In this document: positions 1 through 10,839 of the stretch, in pieces
Layout of the letters: every line of letters begins with the position of its first letter
Numbering within the stretch: the stretch's first letter is position 1
Assembly (NCBI RefSeq): GCF_021365465.1
Contig: NZ_CP089932.1
Span: 992,001 to 1,056,000, forward strand
Direction of reading: 5' to 3'
Source of the DNA: Erwinia tracheiphila
GTDB taxonomy: Bacteria > Pseudomonadota > Gammaproteobacteria > Enterobacterales > Enterobacteriaceae
DNA: 64,000 nt
Program-made: the position numbers and the translations under genes
The notes under the pieces: model-generated
The model's database searches: none
Told to the model about the DNA's origin: nothing
What the model saw: only the letters and a program-made list of their open reading frames with translations

Positions 1-83
1 TTCGCGTGTTCAATATGAACAAGCCGGGGGCGCTGCGTCGTGTGGTTATGGGCGAAAAAGAAGGTACGCTGATTACGCAATAA
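1..83 (+). CDS. pyrH: UMP kinase, C-terminal end (partial)
   Basis: Only the last 26 codons are in the window, ending in a TAA. The tail (NMNKPGALRRVVMGEKEGT) matches the C-terminus of enterobacterial UMP kinase, which phosphorylates UMP to UDP in pyrimidine nucleotide synthesis. Its place directly upstream of frr is the standard tsf-pyrH-frr order. The call rests on this short tail plus synteny. Confidence 0.85.
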   Translation, partial: RVFNMNKPGALRRVVMGEKEGTLITQ

Positions 84-217
84 TATCTGTCAGCGGATAA
101 AATAAGGTATATTCTGCTTTCGTGGTGCTTAAGGTGCTACAGAATCATAACGATGACTATGTTGCGGCAGGTTTATTATTTGGCCTGATAAAGCAACCAG
201 AATTCAAGGGTTTCAAC

Positions 218-775
218 GTGATTAACGAAATCAAAAAAGATGCAGAAACGCGCATGGATAAATGTGTGGAAGCATTCAAAAACAATATCAGCAAAATTCG
301 CACGGGCCGTGCATCTCCCAGCATTCTTGACGGTATTGTGGTGGAATATTATGGTGCCCCCACGCCGTTGCGCCAGCTGGCAAGCGTGACGGTAGAAGAC
401 TCACGCACTCTGAAAGTAAACGTCTTTGACCGTTCAGTCAGCGCCGCTGTGGAAAAAGCGATCATGGCCTCCGATCTGGGTTTAAATCCCAGCTCGGCGG
501 GTAGTGACATCCGTGTGCCCTTGCCGGCACTGACGGAAGAGCGTCGTAAGGATTTGATTAAAATTGTTCGGGGTGAAGCAGAACAGGGACGTGTCTCGGT
601 GCGTAACGTTCGTCGCGACGCTAACGACAAGGTTAAAGTGTTGCTGAAAGATAAAGAGATCAGCGAAGACGAAGAGCGTCGTTCTCAGGATTATATTCAG
701 AAAATGACCGACATCTGCATCAAAAAAGTGGATGCTGCACTGGCAGAAAAAGAAGCAGAACTGATGGAGTTCTGA
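218..775 (+). CDS. frr: Ribosome-recycling factor
   Basis: 185 aa, the exact length of E. coli RRF. With EF-G it splits the post-termination 70S ribosome into subunits in the cytoplasm. The core around residues 25-50 ([20 protein letters not shown]) and the C-terminal helix (KEAELMEF) are highly conserved. The open frame extends upstream to 122, but family alignment puts the start at the GTG at 218 ([16 protein letters not shown]), as in other enterics where frr also has a non-ATG start. It follows pyrH by 134 nt and precedes dxr. Confidence 0.97.
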   Translation: MINEIKKDAETRMDKCVEAFKNNISKIRTGRASPSILDGIVVEYYGAPTPLRQLASVTVEDSRTLKVNVFDRSVSAAVEKAIMASDLGLNPSSAGSDIRVPLPALTEERRKDLIKIVRGEAEQGRVSVRNVRRDANDKVKVLLKDKEISEDEERRSQDYIQKMTDICIKKVDAALAEKEAELMEF

Positions 776-906
776 GTCGTTGATGCTGTGCTGAAACGCT
801 GTACAGATTACCGTTCGTGTGGGTGGACAGTCTTGCGGCGTTTTCTTTTTGGCCTGTCCGGTTACCTGGACAGACCGTTTAACCGACTATTCCACTGAGC
901 ACTTTC

Positions 907-2103
907 ATGAAGCAATTAACCATCCTTGGCTCCACCGGCTCAATTGGAACCAGTACGCTGGCTGTGATTGCGGATAACCCTCATCGTTTTGCCGTTAAGG
1001 CACTGGTGGCAGGTCACAACGTTGAACTTATGGCTGAACAATGCCTCACTTTCCGTCCTGCATGGGCCGCTATGGCGGATGAAACCTCTGCGTCGGCCCT
1101 GCGCATCCAACTGAAAAGTCTGAATGTGGCAACAGAAGTGCTAAGTGGTGAGCAGGCTGCCTGTGAACTCGCCGCTCTTGATGACGTGGATCAGGTCATG
1201 GCCGCGATTGTCGGCGCGGCAGGATTACTGCCCACGCTTGCTGCGATCCGGGCGGGCAAACAGGTTCTGCTGGCGAATAAAGAATCACTTGTTACTTGTG
1301 GCCAGCTTTTTATGCAGGCGATAAGTGAGTCAAAAGCGCAGTTGCTGCCGGTCGACAGTGAACACAACGCCATTTTTCAGAGTTTGCCCGCTTCCCTTCA
1401 GCAACAGTTAGGATACGCTTCTCTTGAAGGTCATGGCATTGAAAGCATTATCCTGACAGGGTCCGGTGGTCCTTTTTGTGACGCGCCGCTGGCCGATTTG
1501 GTGCATATGACGCCGTCTCAGGCCTGCGCTCATCCGAACTGGTCGATGGGGAAAAAAATCTCTGTCGATTCAGCCACTATGATGAATAAAGGTCTGGAAT
1601 ATATCGAAGCCCGCTGGCTGTTTAATGCAACCGATGATCAGATGGAAGTGATTCTGCATCCACAGTCAATTATCCATTCGATGGTAAGGTATCGCGATGG
1701 CAGTGTGCTTGCACAACTGGGTTCGCCGGATATGCGTACGCCGATTGCCCATGTAATGGGGTGGCCTCAACGCGTTCATTCTGGTGCGAAAACACTGGAT
1801 TTTGCCCGCATGGGTGAAATGACCTTTTCCAGTCCTGATTATGCGCGTTATCCGTGCCTGAAACTTGCTATTGATGCCTGTAAAGCGGGCCAGGCCTCCA
1901 CCACTGCGTTGAATGCTGCTAATGAAATTGCTGTGGCTGCCTTTTTGCGTTCGCAAATTCGTTTCACGGATATTGCGATGATCAATTCCAGCGTTCTGGA
2001 AAAACTGCACTGTGCAGAGCCTGACAGCGTTGAGGCGGTTTTAGAAATAGATCGTCGGGCGCGTGAGACTGCAACAGCTTGTCTTTCTGCCTTCAGCCAG
2101 TAG
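907..2103 (+). CDS. dxr: 1-deoxy-D-xylulose 5-phosphate reductoisomerase
   Basis: 398 aa, same length as E. coli Dxr (IspC). It converts DXP to 2-C-methyl-D-erythritol 4-phosphate with NADPH, the committed step of the MEP isoprenoid pathway. The N-terminal dinucleotide-binding motif GSTGSIG is at residues 8-14. LLANKESLV lies near 122-130, and VDSEHNA near 150 supplies metal-binding Asp and Glu. The isoprenoids it feeds are used by the next gene, uppS. A clear hairpin terminator follows the gene, so uppS probably also has its own promoter. Confidence 0.98.
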   Translation: MKQLTILGSTGSIGTSTLAVIADNPHRFAVKALVAGHNVELMAEQCLTFRPAWAAMADETSASALRIQLKSLNVATEVLSGEQAACELAALDDVDQVMAAIVGAAGLLPTLAAIRAGKQVLLANKESLVTCGQLFMQAISESKAQLLPVDSEHNAIFQSLPASLQQQLGYASLEGHGIESIILTGSGGPFCDAPLADLVHMTPSQACAHPNWSMGKKISVDSATMMNKGLEYIEARWLFNATDDQMEVILHPQSIIHSMVRYRDGSVLAQLGSPDMRTPIAHVMGWPQRVHSGAKTLDFARMGEMTFSSPDYARYPCLKLAIDACKAGQASTTALNAANEIAVAAFLRSQIRFTDIAMINSSVLEKLHCAEPDSVEAVLEIDRRARETATACLSAFSQ

Positions 2104-2212
2104 TACGGCTTCATTCCCGTACCGGGTGCTATTTGTGACCTGTCAGCGTAGATGATATAGTCTTTGCCCGCTGAACAGGAATGATGATGTGGTGTGCCAG
2201 GCTGTATGTCAG

Positions 2213-2234
2213 GCCGTGTGTGACACGGCTTTTT
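2213..2234 (+). terminator. Rho-independent terminator after dxr
   Basis: GCCGTGT (2213-2219) and ACACGGC (2223-2229) form a 7-bp GC-rich stem with a 3-nt loop, followed at once by TTTTT. It lies 110 nt after the dxr stop and 65 nt before uppS, so it would separate or attenuate transcription between them. Confidence 0.75.
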
Positions 2235-2298
2235 GCATTGAGCGAGTAGATATTTCAGAAACCGTTGTATTTCTGATTAAAGGAAATAATTACGCGTT

Positions 2299-3051
2299 AT
2301 GTCGTCCGAAAATCAATTAACAACCGATGACCTTCATGAGGATAATCCCCGGCACGTGGCCATCATTATGGATGGCAATGGACGTTGGGCCAGGAACCAG
2401 GGTGAACAACGTATTTCGGGCCACAAAGCAGGGATTAAGTCGGTTCGTCGTGCGGTGGGCTTTGCAGTGAATAACAAGCTGGAGGCGCTGACATTATATG
2501 CGTTTAGCAGTGAAAACTGGAATCGTCCGTTAGAGGAAGTTACGGCATTAATGGAGCTTTTTGTCCGGGCACTTGATAGCGCGGTTAAAAACCTTCACAA
2601 GCATAACGTCCGACTCCGAATTATTGGTGATACTGGTCGTTTTAACGCACGTTTGCAGGAGCGCATTCGTCGTGCAGAGGAACTCACTCAACAAAATAAT
2701 GGGCTCACCCTGAACATTGCCGCGAATTATGGTGGCCGTTGGGATATTATTCACGGCGTCAGAAAAATAGCTGAACAGGTTCAGGAAGGCCGGATCTCTC
2801 CGAATCAGATTGAGGAAGAAACGCTGAACCAGCATCTTTGTCTCAATGAACTGGTGCCGGTGGATTTGGTAATAAGGACGGGCGGAGAGTATCGAATCAG
2901 TAACTTTTTGTTGTGGCAGGTTGCCTATGCGGAGTTCTTTTTCACCGATGTTTTGTGGCCTGATTTTGATGAACAAGTCTTTGAAGGTGCCTTAAATGCT
3001 TTTGCACAACGAGAGCGTCGCTTTGGCGGTGCAGCACCCGGCGGCATCTGA
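2299..3051 (+). CDS. uppS: (Di-trans,poly-cis) undecaprenyl-diphosphate synthase
   Basis: 250 aa (E. coli 253). A cis-prenyltransferase that adds eight isopentenyl units to farnesyl diphosphate to make C55-PP, the lipid carrier for peptidoglycan and O-antigen. The signature MDGNGRWA is at residues 24-31, with the catalytic Asp in it. YAFSSENW and NIAANYGGRWD blocks follow, and RTGGEYRISNF lies near the C-terminus. The E. coli protein has GGEHR at that last site; here the His is Tyr. Start ATG at 2299 is preceded by AAAGGAAA. Next gene cdsA follows after 18 nt. Confidence 0.97.
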   Translation: MSSENQLTTDDLHEDNPRHVAIIMDGNGRWARNQGEQRISGHKAGIKSVRRAVGFAVNNKLEALTLYAFSSENWNRPLEEVTALMELFVRALDSAVKNLHKHNVRLRIIGDTGRFNARLQERIRRAEELTQQNNGLTLNIAANYGGRWDIIHGVRKIAEQVQEGRISPNQIEEETLNQHLCLNELVPVDLVIRTGGEYRISNFLLWQVAYAEFFFTDVLWPDFDEQVFEGALNAFAQRERRFGGAAPGGI

Positions 3052-3069
3052 ACGCACTGGGGGTAGTCT

Positions 3070-3927
3070 TTGCTGAAGTCACGCCTGATTACCGCATTTA
3101 TACTTATCCCGATCGTGATCGCCGCGCTGTTTTTGCTGCCTCCTCCGGGATTTTTCATTGTTGTTATGGCTGTCTGTATGCTTGCCGCCTGGGAATGGGG
3201 GCAGTTTGCCGGGCTGGCTTCACACTCTCAACGTATCTGGCTGGCGGTATTATGTGGAGGGCTGCTTACTTTCATGATGTTTACCCCCCCTGCCGGGCAT
3301 CATACGGTTCATCAGCCACAAATTGCCTTATTACTCTGGGGTGCGCTGTGTTGGTGGAGTGTTGCCTTATTACTGGTTGTTTCTTATCCACATTCTGCCA
3401 GCTTCTGGCGTTCTTCACGTATATTGCGTCTTCTTTTCGGTGTGTTAACCATTGTGCCCTTTTTCTGGGGCATGCTGGTGCTCCGCCAGTACCACTATGA
3501 AATCGATCAGGCCGCCGGTGCATGGTGGTTGCTGTACGTGATGTTTCTGGTCTGGGGCGCAGATTCGGGTGCTTATGTGTTTGGCCGCCTGTTTGGTCGA
3601 CACAAGCTGGCAGCCAGGGTTTCTCCCGGTAAGACATGGGAAGGTTTTTTTGGCGGCTTAATAACGTCAGCACTGATGGCCTGGCTGTTTAGTCTGTGGG
3701 CACCGCTGACGGTTTCAACCAGTACACTATTAGTTTGTTCTGTTGTTGCCGCACTGGCTTCCGTACTGGGTGATCTGAGCGAAAGTATGTTTAAGCGTGA
3801 AGCGGGGATAAAAGACAGCGGCAATCTGATACCGGGCCATGGCGGTATTATGGATCGTATTGATAGCCTGACCGCCGCCGTGCCGGTGTTTGCCTGTTTA
3901 TTGCTGTTGGTTTTTGGAACGCGTTAA
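3070..3927 (+). CDS. cdsA: Phosphatidate cytidylyltransferase (CDP-diglyceride synthase)
   Basis: 285 aa, equal to E. coli CdsA. Integral inner-membrane enzyme making CDP-diacylglycerol from phosphatidate and CTP, the precursor of all phospholipids. Multiple hydrophobic segments run from residue 7 onward. The CdsA signature near residues 235-262 is present (SMFKREAGIKDSGN, then PGHGGIMDRID). The start is a TTG (LKSRLITAFILIP), as the family alignment requires, with a GGGGG tract upstream. It lies between uppS and rseP in a tightly spaced operon. Confidence 0.96.
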   Translation: MLKSRLITAFILIPIVIAALFLLPPPGFFIVVMAVCMLAAWEWGQFAGLASHSQRIWLAVLCGGLLTFMMFTPPAGHHTVHQPQIALLLWGALCWWSVALLLVVSYPHSASFWRSSRILRLLFGVLTIVPFFWGMLVLRQYHYEIDQAAGAWWLLYVMFLVWGADSGAYVFGRLFGRHKLAARVSPGKTWEGFFGGLITSALMAWLFSLWAPLTVSTSTLLVCSVVAALASVLGDLSESMFKREAGIKDSGNLIPGHGGIMDRIDSLTAAVPVFACLLLLVFGTR

Positions 3928-3936
3928 GGGATTGCT

Positions 3937-5286
3937 ATGCTAAGTATACTCTGGAGCCTGGGAGCCTTTATTGTCGCATTGGGTGTACTGATCACGGTTC
4001 ACGAATTTGGCCATTTTTGGGTAGCGCGCCGTTGCGGTGTTAAAGTAGAACGCTTTTCAGTAGGCTTTGGCAAAGCACTGTGGCGTCGATGTGATCGCCA
4101 GGGTACGGAATATGTTATTGCGATGATTCCCTTGGGTGGTTACGTAAAGATGCTTGATGAACGGGTTGAAACTGTTCCTCCTGAGTTACGCCACCGCGCT
4201 TTCAATCACAAAACGATCTCACAGCGGGCAGCGATTATTGCGGCCGGTCCTCTTGCTAACTTTATTTTTGCCATCTTTGCCTGGTGGCTGGTTTTTATCA
4301 TTGGTGTGCCTGGCATTCGCCCGGTCGTAGGTGAAATAGTGAGCGGTTCGCCAGCTTCAGTGGCGCAAATTGTTCCGGGAATGGAACTTAAGGCCATTGA
4401 CGGTATCGAAACGCCTGATTGGAATACTGTACGTATGGCGCTGGTGTCAAAAATTGGCGACAGACAAACCGTTTTCAGCGTGGTGCCGTTTGGCAGTGCT
4501 CAACAGAGTGAAAAACAGGTCGATTTGCGTAGCTGGCAGTTTGATCCTGCTAAACAGGATCCGGTTACTTCATTGGGTATCCGTCCTCGTGGCCCGCAAA
4601 TTGAAACTACACTGGCTGAGGTTCAGCCCGGATCAGCGGCAAATAAAGCGGGTTTGCAAGTGGGTGATAGTATCCTTAAAGTCGATGGCCAGCCGTTGGA
4701 ACAGTGGCAGCATTTCGTCACGCTTATACGGGATAACCCAGGCAACGCGCTGGCTCTGCAGGTTGAGCGTCAGGGCCATTTGATTTCATTGACGCTGACG
4801 CCAGACGTCAGGCCAGGTAAGGAAGCAGAAGGTTTTGCCGGGGTGGTTCCGCGCATTGTCCCTCTCCCTGATGAATACAAAACGGTGCGCCAATATGGGC
4901 CATTTGCAGCCATCGGTGAGGGCAGTGCTAAAACCTGGCAATTAATGAAGCTGACAGTGACCATGCTGGGCAAATTGATTGCTGGCGAAGTGAAGTTGAA
5001 TAATCTCAGCGGGCCGATTTCAATCGCCCAGGGTGCTGGGATGTCGGCAGAATATGGTTTGATTTACTACCTGATGTTTTTGGCTTTGATTAGCGTGAAC
5101 CTAGGTATTATCAATCTGTTTCCTTTGCCGGTATTAGATGGTGGACATTTGTTGTTCCTCATGATCGAAAAGATCAAGGGTGGGCCAGTGTCTGAGCGAG
5201 TTCAGGACTTCAGTTACCGCATTGGCTCAATTTTGCTGGTGTTGTTAATGGGGCTTGCACTATTCAATGATTTTTCACGTCTGTAA
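3937..5286 (+). CDS. rseP: Site-2 intramembrane metalloprotease RseP
   Basis: 449 aa (E. coli 450). It cleaves the anti-sigma factor RseA after DegS in the sigma-E envelope stress cascade and also trims remnant signal peptides. The zinc motif HEFGH is in the first membrane segment (residues 22-26). Two PDZ domains lie in the periplasmic part (about 115-310; second-domain pieces [11 protein letters not shown] and [10 protein letters not shown]). The third zinc ligand is in [11 protein letters not shown] near residue 400. It is 9 nt after cdsA and 55 nt before bamA, whose product it helps monitor. Confidence 0.97.
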   Translation: MLSILWSLGAFIVALGVLITVHEFGHFWVARRCGVKVERFSVGFGKALWRRCDRQGTEYVIAMIPLGGYVKMLDERVETVPPELRHRAFNHKTISQRAAIIAAGPLANFIFAIFAWWLVFIIGVPGIRPVVGEIVSGSPASVAQIVPGMELKAIDGIETPDWNTVRMALVSKIGDRQTVFSVVPFGSAQQSEKQVDLRSWQFDPAKQDPVTSLGIRPRGPQIETTLAEVQPGSAANKAGLQVGDSILKVDGQPLEQWQHFVTLIRDNPGNALALQVERQGHLISLTLTPDVRPGKEAEGFAGVVPRIVPLPDEYKTVRQYGPFAAIGEGSAKTWQLMKLTVTMLGKLIAGEVKLNNLSGPISIAQGAGMSAEYGLIYYLMFLALISVNLGIINLFPLPVLDGGHLLFLMIEKIKGGPVSERVQDFSYRIGSILLVLLMGLALFNDFSRL

Positions 5287-5341
5287 TTTGCCGCCTGGCA
5301 AATCAGATATGGAAACCAGTTAGGAAGAATGCATAACAACG

Positions 5342-7744
5342 ATGGCGATGAAAAAGTTGCTCATAGCGTCGCTGCTGTTTAGCAGCGCTACCGTATACGC
5401 GGCAGACGGTTTCGTAGTGAAGGATATTCATTTCGAAGGCTTGCAGCGGGTCGCCGTCGGGGCGGCATTGCTTGGTATGCCTGTTCGCGTAGGAGACACC
5501 ATTTCTGACGAAGATATCAGTAATACTATTCGCGCGCTTTTCGCCACCGGGAACTTTGAAGATGTTCAGGTGCTGCGCGATGGTAATACGCTAATTATTC
5601 AGGTTAAGGAACGCCCGACTATTGCCAGCATCACTTTCTCCGGTAACAAAGCGGTGAAGGATGACATGCTGAAGCAAAATCTTGAAGCATCAGGTGTACG
5701 CGTTGGAGAGGCACTGGATCGCACGACTATCTCTTTGATCGAAAAAGGGCTGGAAGACTTCTATTACAGCGTAGGTAAATACAGCGCCAGCGTTAAAGCG
5801 GTCGTTACGCCACTGCCGCGTAACCGGGTCGATTTGAAGCTGGTCTTTACCGAAGGTGTTTCTGCTAAGATTCAACAAATCAATGTTGTGGGCAACAAAG
5901 CTTTTAGTTCCGATGAGTTGATCTCTCGCTTCCAACTGCGCTATGAAGTGCCGTGGTGGAACTTGGTGGGCGATCGTAAATATCAGAAGCAAAAACTGGC
6001 GGGCGATCTTGAAACTCTGCGTAGTTTCTATCTCGACCGGGGCTATGCCCGTTTTAATATTGATTCAACGCAGGTCAGTCTGACGCCGGACAAAAAGGGC
6101 ATTTATATCACCATCAACATCACAGAAGGCGATCAGTATGAGCTTTCTGGCGTGGTGGTGAATGGCAGCCTGGCGGGTCATTCTGCGGAAGTGGAAAGCC
6201 TGACAAAAGTGAAGCCGGGCGAACTCTATAACGGTGCAAAAGTCACCAAAATGGAAGATGACATCAAGAAGATGTTAGGTCGCTATGGCTATGCTTATCC
6301 ACGCGTGATGACGCAGCCTGAAATTAACGATGCTGATAAAACCGTCAAGCTCCAGGTTAATGTGGATGCCGGAAATCGTTACTACGTCCGCAAAGTTCGT
6401 TTTGAAGGTAACGATACGTCCAAAGATTCCGTTTTGCGCCGTGAAATGCGCCAGATGGAAGGCGCCTGGCTGGGAAGCGATCTGGTTGAACAGGGCAAAG
6501 AACGTCTCAATCGTACGGGTTACTTCGAAACGGTTGAAACCGATACTCAGCGTGTACCAGGTTCGCCAGATCAGGTAGACGTGGTTTATAAAGTAAAAGA
6601 ACGCAACACAGGTACGCTTAACTTTGGTGTTGGTTACGGTACGGAAAGCGGCGTCAGTTTCCAGGTTGGTGTAACTCAGGATAACTGGCTGGGCACAGGT
6701 AATACCTTAGGGATCAGCGGCACCAAAAATGACTATCAGACCTATGCTGAATTCTCACTGACCGATCCGTACTTTACTGTAGATGGCGTCAGCTTGGGTG
6801 GGCGTGTTTTCTATAACGATTTTAAGGCTGATAATGCCGATCTTTCTGACTATACCAACAAGAGTTATGGTCTGGATGGCACGCTCGGTTTCCCGGTTAA
6901 TGAAAATAATACGTTGCGTGTGGGACTTGGGTACGTTCACAACGATCTTTCGAAGATGCAGCCTCAGATCGCCATGTTCCGCTATCTGCGCTCTGTCGGT
7001 CAGGATCCCAGCCTCTCCACTGACGCTGATTATTCCGCCGATGACTTTACTTTCAACTATGGCTGGACTTATAGCAGCCTTGATCGCGGTTTCTTCCCGA
7101 CTTCCGGTAACCGTACCAATCTGAATGGTAAAGTGACGATTCCAGGCTCGGATAATGCCTTCTATAAGGCAACGCTGGACACCCAGCAATATATTCCGTT
7201 GAACCAGGATCGTACCTGGGTGCTTCTGGGCCGCGGCAAGGTCGGCTATGGCGGTGGTTTAAGTGGCAAAGAGCTACCGTTCTATGAAAACTTCTATGCC
7301 GGAGGGTCAAGTACCGTACGTGGTTTCCGTTCCAATACCATTGGTCCGAAAGCAGCCTACTATAATAACGGCACCAGCGTGTGTTCTACGGGTGTTTACT
7401 GTAACTCCAGCGATGCGGTGGGGGGTAATGTGATGGCGACGGCCAGCGCCGAGCTGATTATGCCAACGCCATTCCTGAGCGAGAAATATGCTAACTCCGT
7501 ACGAACATCACTGTTTGTTGATGCGGGCACCGTTTGGGACACCAACTGGGAAAATACGGATGCAACGCGTGCAGCGGACATTCCTGATTACAGTGTTCCG
7601 GGTAATATTCGCATGTCTGCGGGTGTTTCATTGCAGTGGATGTCTCCTCTGGGGCCGCTGGTGTTCTCTTATGCCCGACCGTTTAAAAAGTATGATGGAG
7701 ACAAGGCCGAGCGGTTCCAGTTTAACATTGGTAAAACCTGGTAA
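5342..7744 (+). CDS. bamA: Outer membrane protein assembly factor BamA
   Basis: 800 aa (E. coli 810). Central Omp85 subunit of the BAM complex that folds beta-barrels into the outer membrane. The N-terminal signal peptide ([16 protein letters not shown], cleavage after VYA) is followed by five POTRA domains to about residue 420. The C-terminal barrel carries the conserved VRGF motif of loop 6 ([10 protein letters not shown]). The protein ends in FNIGKTW with a terminal aromatic residue as expected. It sits directly upstream of the periplasmic chaperone skp, whose client it receives. Confidence 0.98.
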   Translation: MAMKKLLIASLLFSSATVYAADGFVVKDIHFEGLQRVAVGAALLGMPVRVGDTISDEDISNTIRALFATGNFEDVQVLRDGNTLIIQVKERPTIASITFSGNKAVKDDMLKQNLEASGVRVGEALDRTTISLIEKGLEDFYYSVGKYSASVKAVVTPLPRNRVDLKLVFTEGVSAKIQQINVVGNKAFSSDELISRFQLRYEVPWWNLVGDRKYQKQKLAGDLETLRSFYLDRGYARFNIDSTQVSLTPDKKGIYITINITEGDQYELSGVVVNGSLAGHSAEVESLTKVKPGELYNGAKVTKMEDDIKKMLGRYGYAYPRVMTQPEINDADKTVKLQVNVDAGNRYYVRKVRFEGNDTSKDSVLRREMRQMEGAWLGSDLVEQGKERLNRTGYFETVETDTQRVPGSPDQVDVVYKVKERNTGTLNFGVGYGTESGVSFQVGVTQDNWLGTGNTLGISGTKNDYQTYAEFSLTDPYFTVDGVSLGGRVFYNDFKADNADLSDYTNKSYGLDGTLGFPVNENNTLRVGLGYVHNDLSKMQPQIAMFRYLRSVGQDPSLSTDADYSADDFTFNYGWTYSSLDRGFFPTSGNRTNLNGKVTIPGSDNAFYKATLDTQQYIPLNQDRTWVLLGRGKVGYGGGLSGKELPFYENFYAGGSSTVRGFRSNTIGPKAAYYNNGTSVCSTGVYCNSSDAVGGNVMATASAELIMPTPFLSEKYANSVRTSLFVDAGTVWDTNWENTDATRAADIPDYSVPGNIRMSAGVSLQWMSPLGPLVFSYARPFKKYDGDKAERFQFNIGKTW

Positions 7745-7800
7745 GCCGGTTGAGCAAGGAAGCTAACGAAAAAGAGCGTGAGCTTTTTTCCCCACCACTT

Positions 7801-7828
7801 ACGGCACCAGCCGTAAATCTGGTGCCGT
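7801..7828. other. Perfect hairpin between bamA and skp
   Basis: ACGGCACCAG (7801-7810) and CTGGTGCCGT (7819-7828) form a perfect 10-bp stem with an 8-nt loop. There is no T-run on either side, so it is not a typical terminator. It may stabilise the 3' end of bamA mRNA or set relative bamA and skp levels; this is inference. Confidence 0.5.
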
Positions 7829-7906
7829 TAACAGGTAGCCTCTGGGCTGCCTAGACGCGTAACATCTGTGTCAAAGACGCAAACGTTAATGGTAAGGAGT
7901 TTTATA

Positions 7907-8404
7907 GTGAAAAAGTTGTTGTGTGCCGCAGGCCTCTCTCTCGCTCTGGCGGCTTCCGCTGGCGTTCAGGCTGCTGACAAAATTGCAGTGGTAAACGTTT
8001 CCAGCATTTTCCAACAGTTGCCAGCGCGTGCGACAGTTGCGAAGCAGCTCGAAAATGAATTCAAAGGCCGTGCAACCGAGTTACAGGGAATGGAAAGCGA
8101 TCTGCAAACCAAAATGCAGAAATTGCAGCGTGACGGCTCAACCATGAAGGCAAGCGAACGCAGCCGTATGGAAAAAGAGATCATGACGCAGCGTGAAACA
8201 TTCCAGAGCAAAGCTCAGGCTTTTGAGCAGGATAACCGTCGTCGTCAGACTGAAGAACGCAACAAAATCCTGAGCCGTATCCAGGATGCCGTTCAGAAAG
8301 TAGCTGACAGCGAAGGCTACGACGTTGTTATTGACGCTAACGCGGTAGCTTATGCAGGTAAGTCTAAAGACATCACTGCTGATGTACTGAAACAGGTTAA
8401 ATAA
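7907..8404 (+). CDS. skp: Periplasmic chaperone Skp (OmpH)
   Basis: 165 aa (E. coli 161). Trimeric jellyfish-shaped holdase that carries unfolded outer-membrane proteins through the periplasm to BamA. The signal peptide [21 protein letters not shown] is followed by [16 protein letters not shown] and a long Lys/Arg/Gln-rich coiled coil (about residues 45-125). The frame is open from 7868, but the family start is the GTG at 7907. That start has AAGGAG 8 nt upstream and gives a normal signal peptide. lpxD begins immediately after the stop. Confidence 0.96.
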   Translation: MKKLLCAAGLSLALAASAGVQAADKIAVVNVSSIFQQLPARATVAKQLENEFKGRATELQGMESDLQTKMQKLQRDGSTMKASERSRMEKEIMTQRETFQSKAQAFEQDNRRRQTEERNKILSRIQDAVQKVADSEGYDVVIDANAVAYAGKSKDITADVLKQVK

Positions 8405-8407
8405 TTG

Positions 8408-9430
8408 ATGCCTTCGATTCGACTGGCTGATTTGGCCCGGCAGTTGGATGCAGACATGCATGGAGATGGCGAACTGGTCATCTCCGGCGTTGCTTCTGTA
8501 CAATCTGCTCAGGCAGGACAAATCACTTTTCTTTCAAACAGTCAACATCGTGATCGGCTTGCGACCTGCAAGGCTTCCGCTGTTGTATTATCAGAGGCCG
8601 ATCGGGAGTGTTTTAAGGGGGCAACCCTGGTAGTAAAAAATCCGTATCTGGCCTATGCGTGTATGGCGCAAATTCTCGACAGCACCCCTCAGCCTGCGAG
8701 CCATATTGCGCCCGGTGCCGTAATTGATTCCAGCGCGATGCTTGGGGAAAATGTTGCTGTCGGTGCAAATGCTGTGATTGAGTCCGGTGTGCAACTGGGT
8801 GATAACGTAGTTATTGGCCCGGGCTGTTTTGTGGGTAAAAATGCCCGTATTGGCCATGGAACGCGTCTTTGGGCCAACGTGACCGTCTACCACGAAGTTG
8901 AAATCGGCGAGCGCTGTCTGATTCAATCGGGTACGGTGATTGGTGCTGATGGTTTCGGCTATGCGAATGATCGCGGCAACTGGATTAAAATTCCACAATT
9001 GGGCACGGTCGTTATTGGCGATGCGGTAGAGATTGGTGCGTGTACCACAATTGATCGCGGTGCGTTGGATAACACTCAAATTGGGAATGGTGTTATCATT
9101 GATAACCAGTGTCAGATTGCGCATAACGTGATTATTGGTGACAATACTGCAGTCGCTGGCGGTGTTATTATGGCGGGTAGCCTGAAGATCGGCCGCTACT
9201 GCATGATTGGTGGAGCAAGCGTAATCAACGGTCACATGGAAATTTGTGACAAGGTTACGGTGACGGGAATGGGAATGGTGATGAGACCCATTACTGAACC
9301 TGGGGTATACTCCTCCGGCATTCCGCTTCAACCCAACAAATCCTGGCGCAAAACGGCCGCATTAGTAATGAACATTGATGAAATGAGCAAGCGCTTAAAA
9401 AACATCGAACGCAAGGTTAGTAAAGATTAA
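8408..9430 (+). CDS. lpxD: UDP-3-O-(3-hydroxymyristoyl)glucosamine N-acyltransferase
   Basis: 340 aa from the ATG at 8408; a TTG at 8405 is the alternative and would add one residue. Third enzyme of lipid A synthesis, adding an R-3-hydroxyacyl chain from ACP to UDP-3-O-acyl-glucosamine. The N-terminal uridine-binding domain (about 1-100) precedes left-handed beta-helix hexapeptide repeats ([15 protein letters not shown], 100-310). The catalytic His is in [10 protein letters not shown] near residue 239. It starts 3 nt after skp; fabZ and lpxA follow. Confidence 0.97.
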   Translation: MPSIRLADLARQLDADMHGDGELVISGVASVQSAQAGQITFLSNSQHRDRLATCKASAVVLSEADRECFKGATLVVKNPYLAYACMAQILDSTPQPASHIAPGAVIDSSAMLGENVAVGANAVIESGVQLGDNVVIGPGCFVGKNARIGHGTRLWANVTVYHEVEIGERCLIQSGTVIGADGFGYANDRGNWIKIPQLGTVVIGDAVEIGACTTIDRGALDNTQIGNGVIIDNQCQIAHNVIIGDNTAVAGGVIMAGSLKIGRYCMIGGASVINGHMEICDKVTVTGMGMVMRPITEPGVYSSGIPLQPNKSWRKTAALVMNIDEMSKRLKNIERKVSKD

Positions 9431-9510
9431 CGTCGCGTTGTCACCAAACTGATAGTCCACTTTCATACATAAAGTTAACCATGGAAGCTTGCGGACGGAA
9501 AATGATTTGC

Positions 9511-9543
9511 GGCCTGCGGACGATCTCACGATCGTTGCAGGCC
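9511..9543. other. Long hairpin in the lpxD-fabZ gap
   Basis: GGCCTGC (9511-9517) pairs with GCAGGCC (9537-9543), and inside it ACGATC pairs with GATCGT around a TCAC loop. This gives a strong two-part stem in the 158-nt gap upstream of fabZ. It lacks a T-run, so it looks more like an mRNA structure or processing site than a terminator. Confidence 0.5.
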
Positions 9544-9588
9544 GTGTTATTGATGTCATCAGAATTTTTTTAGGACAGGAAGAGTATT

Positions 9589-10044
9589 TTGACTACTGAA
9601 ACGCATACTCTGAAAATAGAAGAGATTATCGAATTGCTGCCGCACCGCTATCCGTTTCTGCTGGTTGATCGCGTGATTGAGTTTGAAGAGCATAAATTTC
9701 TTCGCGCAGTGAAAAACGTGTCGGTTAACGAACCGTTTTTCCAAGGCCATTTCCCTGGTAAACCGATTTTTCCAGGTGTGCTGATTTTGGAAGCTATGGC
9801 GCAAGCAACGGGTATTCTTGCCTTTAAAAGCGTTGGAAAGTTGGAACCGGGTGAACTGTATTACTTTGCTGGTATTGATGAAGCGCGCTTTAAACGCCCT
9901 GTTGTGCCAGGCGATCAGATGATCATGGAAGTAACGTTTGAGAAAACCCGCCGTGGTCTGACCCGTTTTAAAGGTGTGGCAACCGTTGAAGGTAAAATTG
10001 TCTGCGAAGCAACGATGATGTGTGCCCGCAGCCGGGAAACTTAA
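9589..10044 (+). CDS. fabZ: 3-hydroxyacyl-[ACP] dehydratase FabZ
   Basis: 151 aa, the E. coli length. Hot-dog-fold dehydratase making trans-2-enoyl-ACP in fatty-acid elongation. It competes with LpxA for R-3-hydroxymyristoyl-ACP and so balances phospholipid against lipid A. The catalytic His is in [11 protein letters not shown] (near residue 50) and the Glu in LILEAMAQ (near 64). The start is a TTG at 9589, with AGGA about 13 nt and AAGAG about 5 nt upstream; E. coli fabZ also starts with TTG. lpxA starts 3 nt after the stop. Confidence 0.97.
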   Translation: MTTETHTLKIEEIIELLPHRYPFLLVDRVIEFEEHKFLRAVKNVSVNEPFFQGHFPGKPIFPGVLILEAMAQATGILAFKSVGKLEPGELYYFAGIDEARFKRPVVPGDQMIMEVTFEKTRRGLTRFKGVATVEGKIVCEATMMCARSRET

Positions 10045-10047
10045 TTC

Positions 10048-10836
10048 ATGATTGATGAAACCGCTGTTATCCATCCAGGTTCGGTGATTGAACAGGGTGC
10101 CATTATCGGTGCCCGCGTTCACGTTGGTCCTTTTTGTTTTATTGGCGCAAATGTCGAAATTGGTGAAGGCACTGTGCTTAAATCTCATGTCGTCATTAAT
10201 GGCCATACGAAGATTGGCAAAGACAATACCATTTACCAGTTTGCCACTATCGGTGAAGTGAATCAGGATCTCAAATACGCAGATGAACCGACGCGTGTTG
10301 AAGTCGGTGATCGAAACAGCATCCGTGAAAGCGTTACTATTCATCGTGGCACCATTCAGGCTGATGGCGTGACCCAAGTCGGCAGCGACAACCTGCTAAT
10401 GGTTAATGCCCATGTTGCTCATGATTGTATTATTGGCAACGGCTGCATTCTCGCCAACAACGCTACCCTGGCCGGGCATGTGACGGTGGATGATTTCGCC
10501 ATTATTGGCGGTATGACAGCCGTTCATCAATTTTGTACTATTGGTGCACATGTGATGGTTGGTGGGTGCTCTGGTGTTGCGCAGGATGTGCCACCTTATG
10601 TCATCGCCCAGGGCAACCATGCCACGCCATTTGGCATCAATCTGATAGGATTACAGCGCCGTGGCTTTAGCAAAGGCGCACTGCAGGCGATTCGTAACGC
10701 TTATAAAGTGCTTTACCGCAGTGGTAAAACGCTGGATGAAGCTAAATCTGAAATCGCTGAAATTGCCCGTGAGCACGCAGAAGTCCAGCCTTTTTATGAT
10801 TTCTTTGCCCGCTCCACGCGAGGTTTGATCCGCTAA
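10048..10836 (+). CDS. lpxA: Acyl-[ACP]--UDP-N-acetylglucosamine O-acyltransferase
   Basis: 262 aa, identical in length to E. coli LpxA. First step of lipid A synthesis: transfer of 3-hydroxymyristate to UDP-GlcNAc. Left-handed beta-helix hexapeptide repeats fill residues 1-190, with the catalytic His in NAHVAHDC near residue 125. A C-terminal helical domain follows. It is 3 nt behind fabZ and 3 nt ahead of lpxB, so translation is probably coupled. Confidence 0.98.
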   Translation: MIDETAVIHPGSVIEQGAIIGARVHVGPFCFIGANVEIGEGTVLKSHVVINGHTKIGKDNTIYQFATIGEVNQDLKYADEPTRVEVGDRNSIRESVTIHRGTIQADGVTQVGSDNLLMVNAHVAHDCIIGNGCILANNATLAGHVTVDDFAIIGGMTAVHQFCTIGAHVMVGGCSGVAQDVPPYVIAQGNHATPFGINLIGLQRRGFSKGALQAIRNAYKVLYRSGKTLDEAKSEIAEIAREHAEVQPFYDFFARSTRGLIR

Positions 10837-10839
10837 CCT

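Noticed and set aside
9559..10377. Long minus-strand open frame (272 codons) opposite fabZ and lpxA
   Set aside because: It is antisense to two highly conserved essential genes, shows no family motif, and arises from codon bias of the true strand. The same applies to the 246-codon frame opposite lpxD at 8591-9331.
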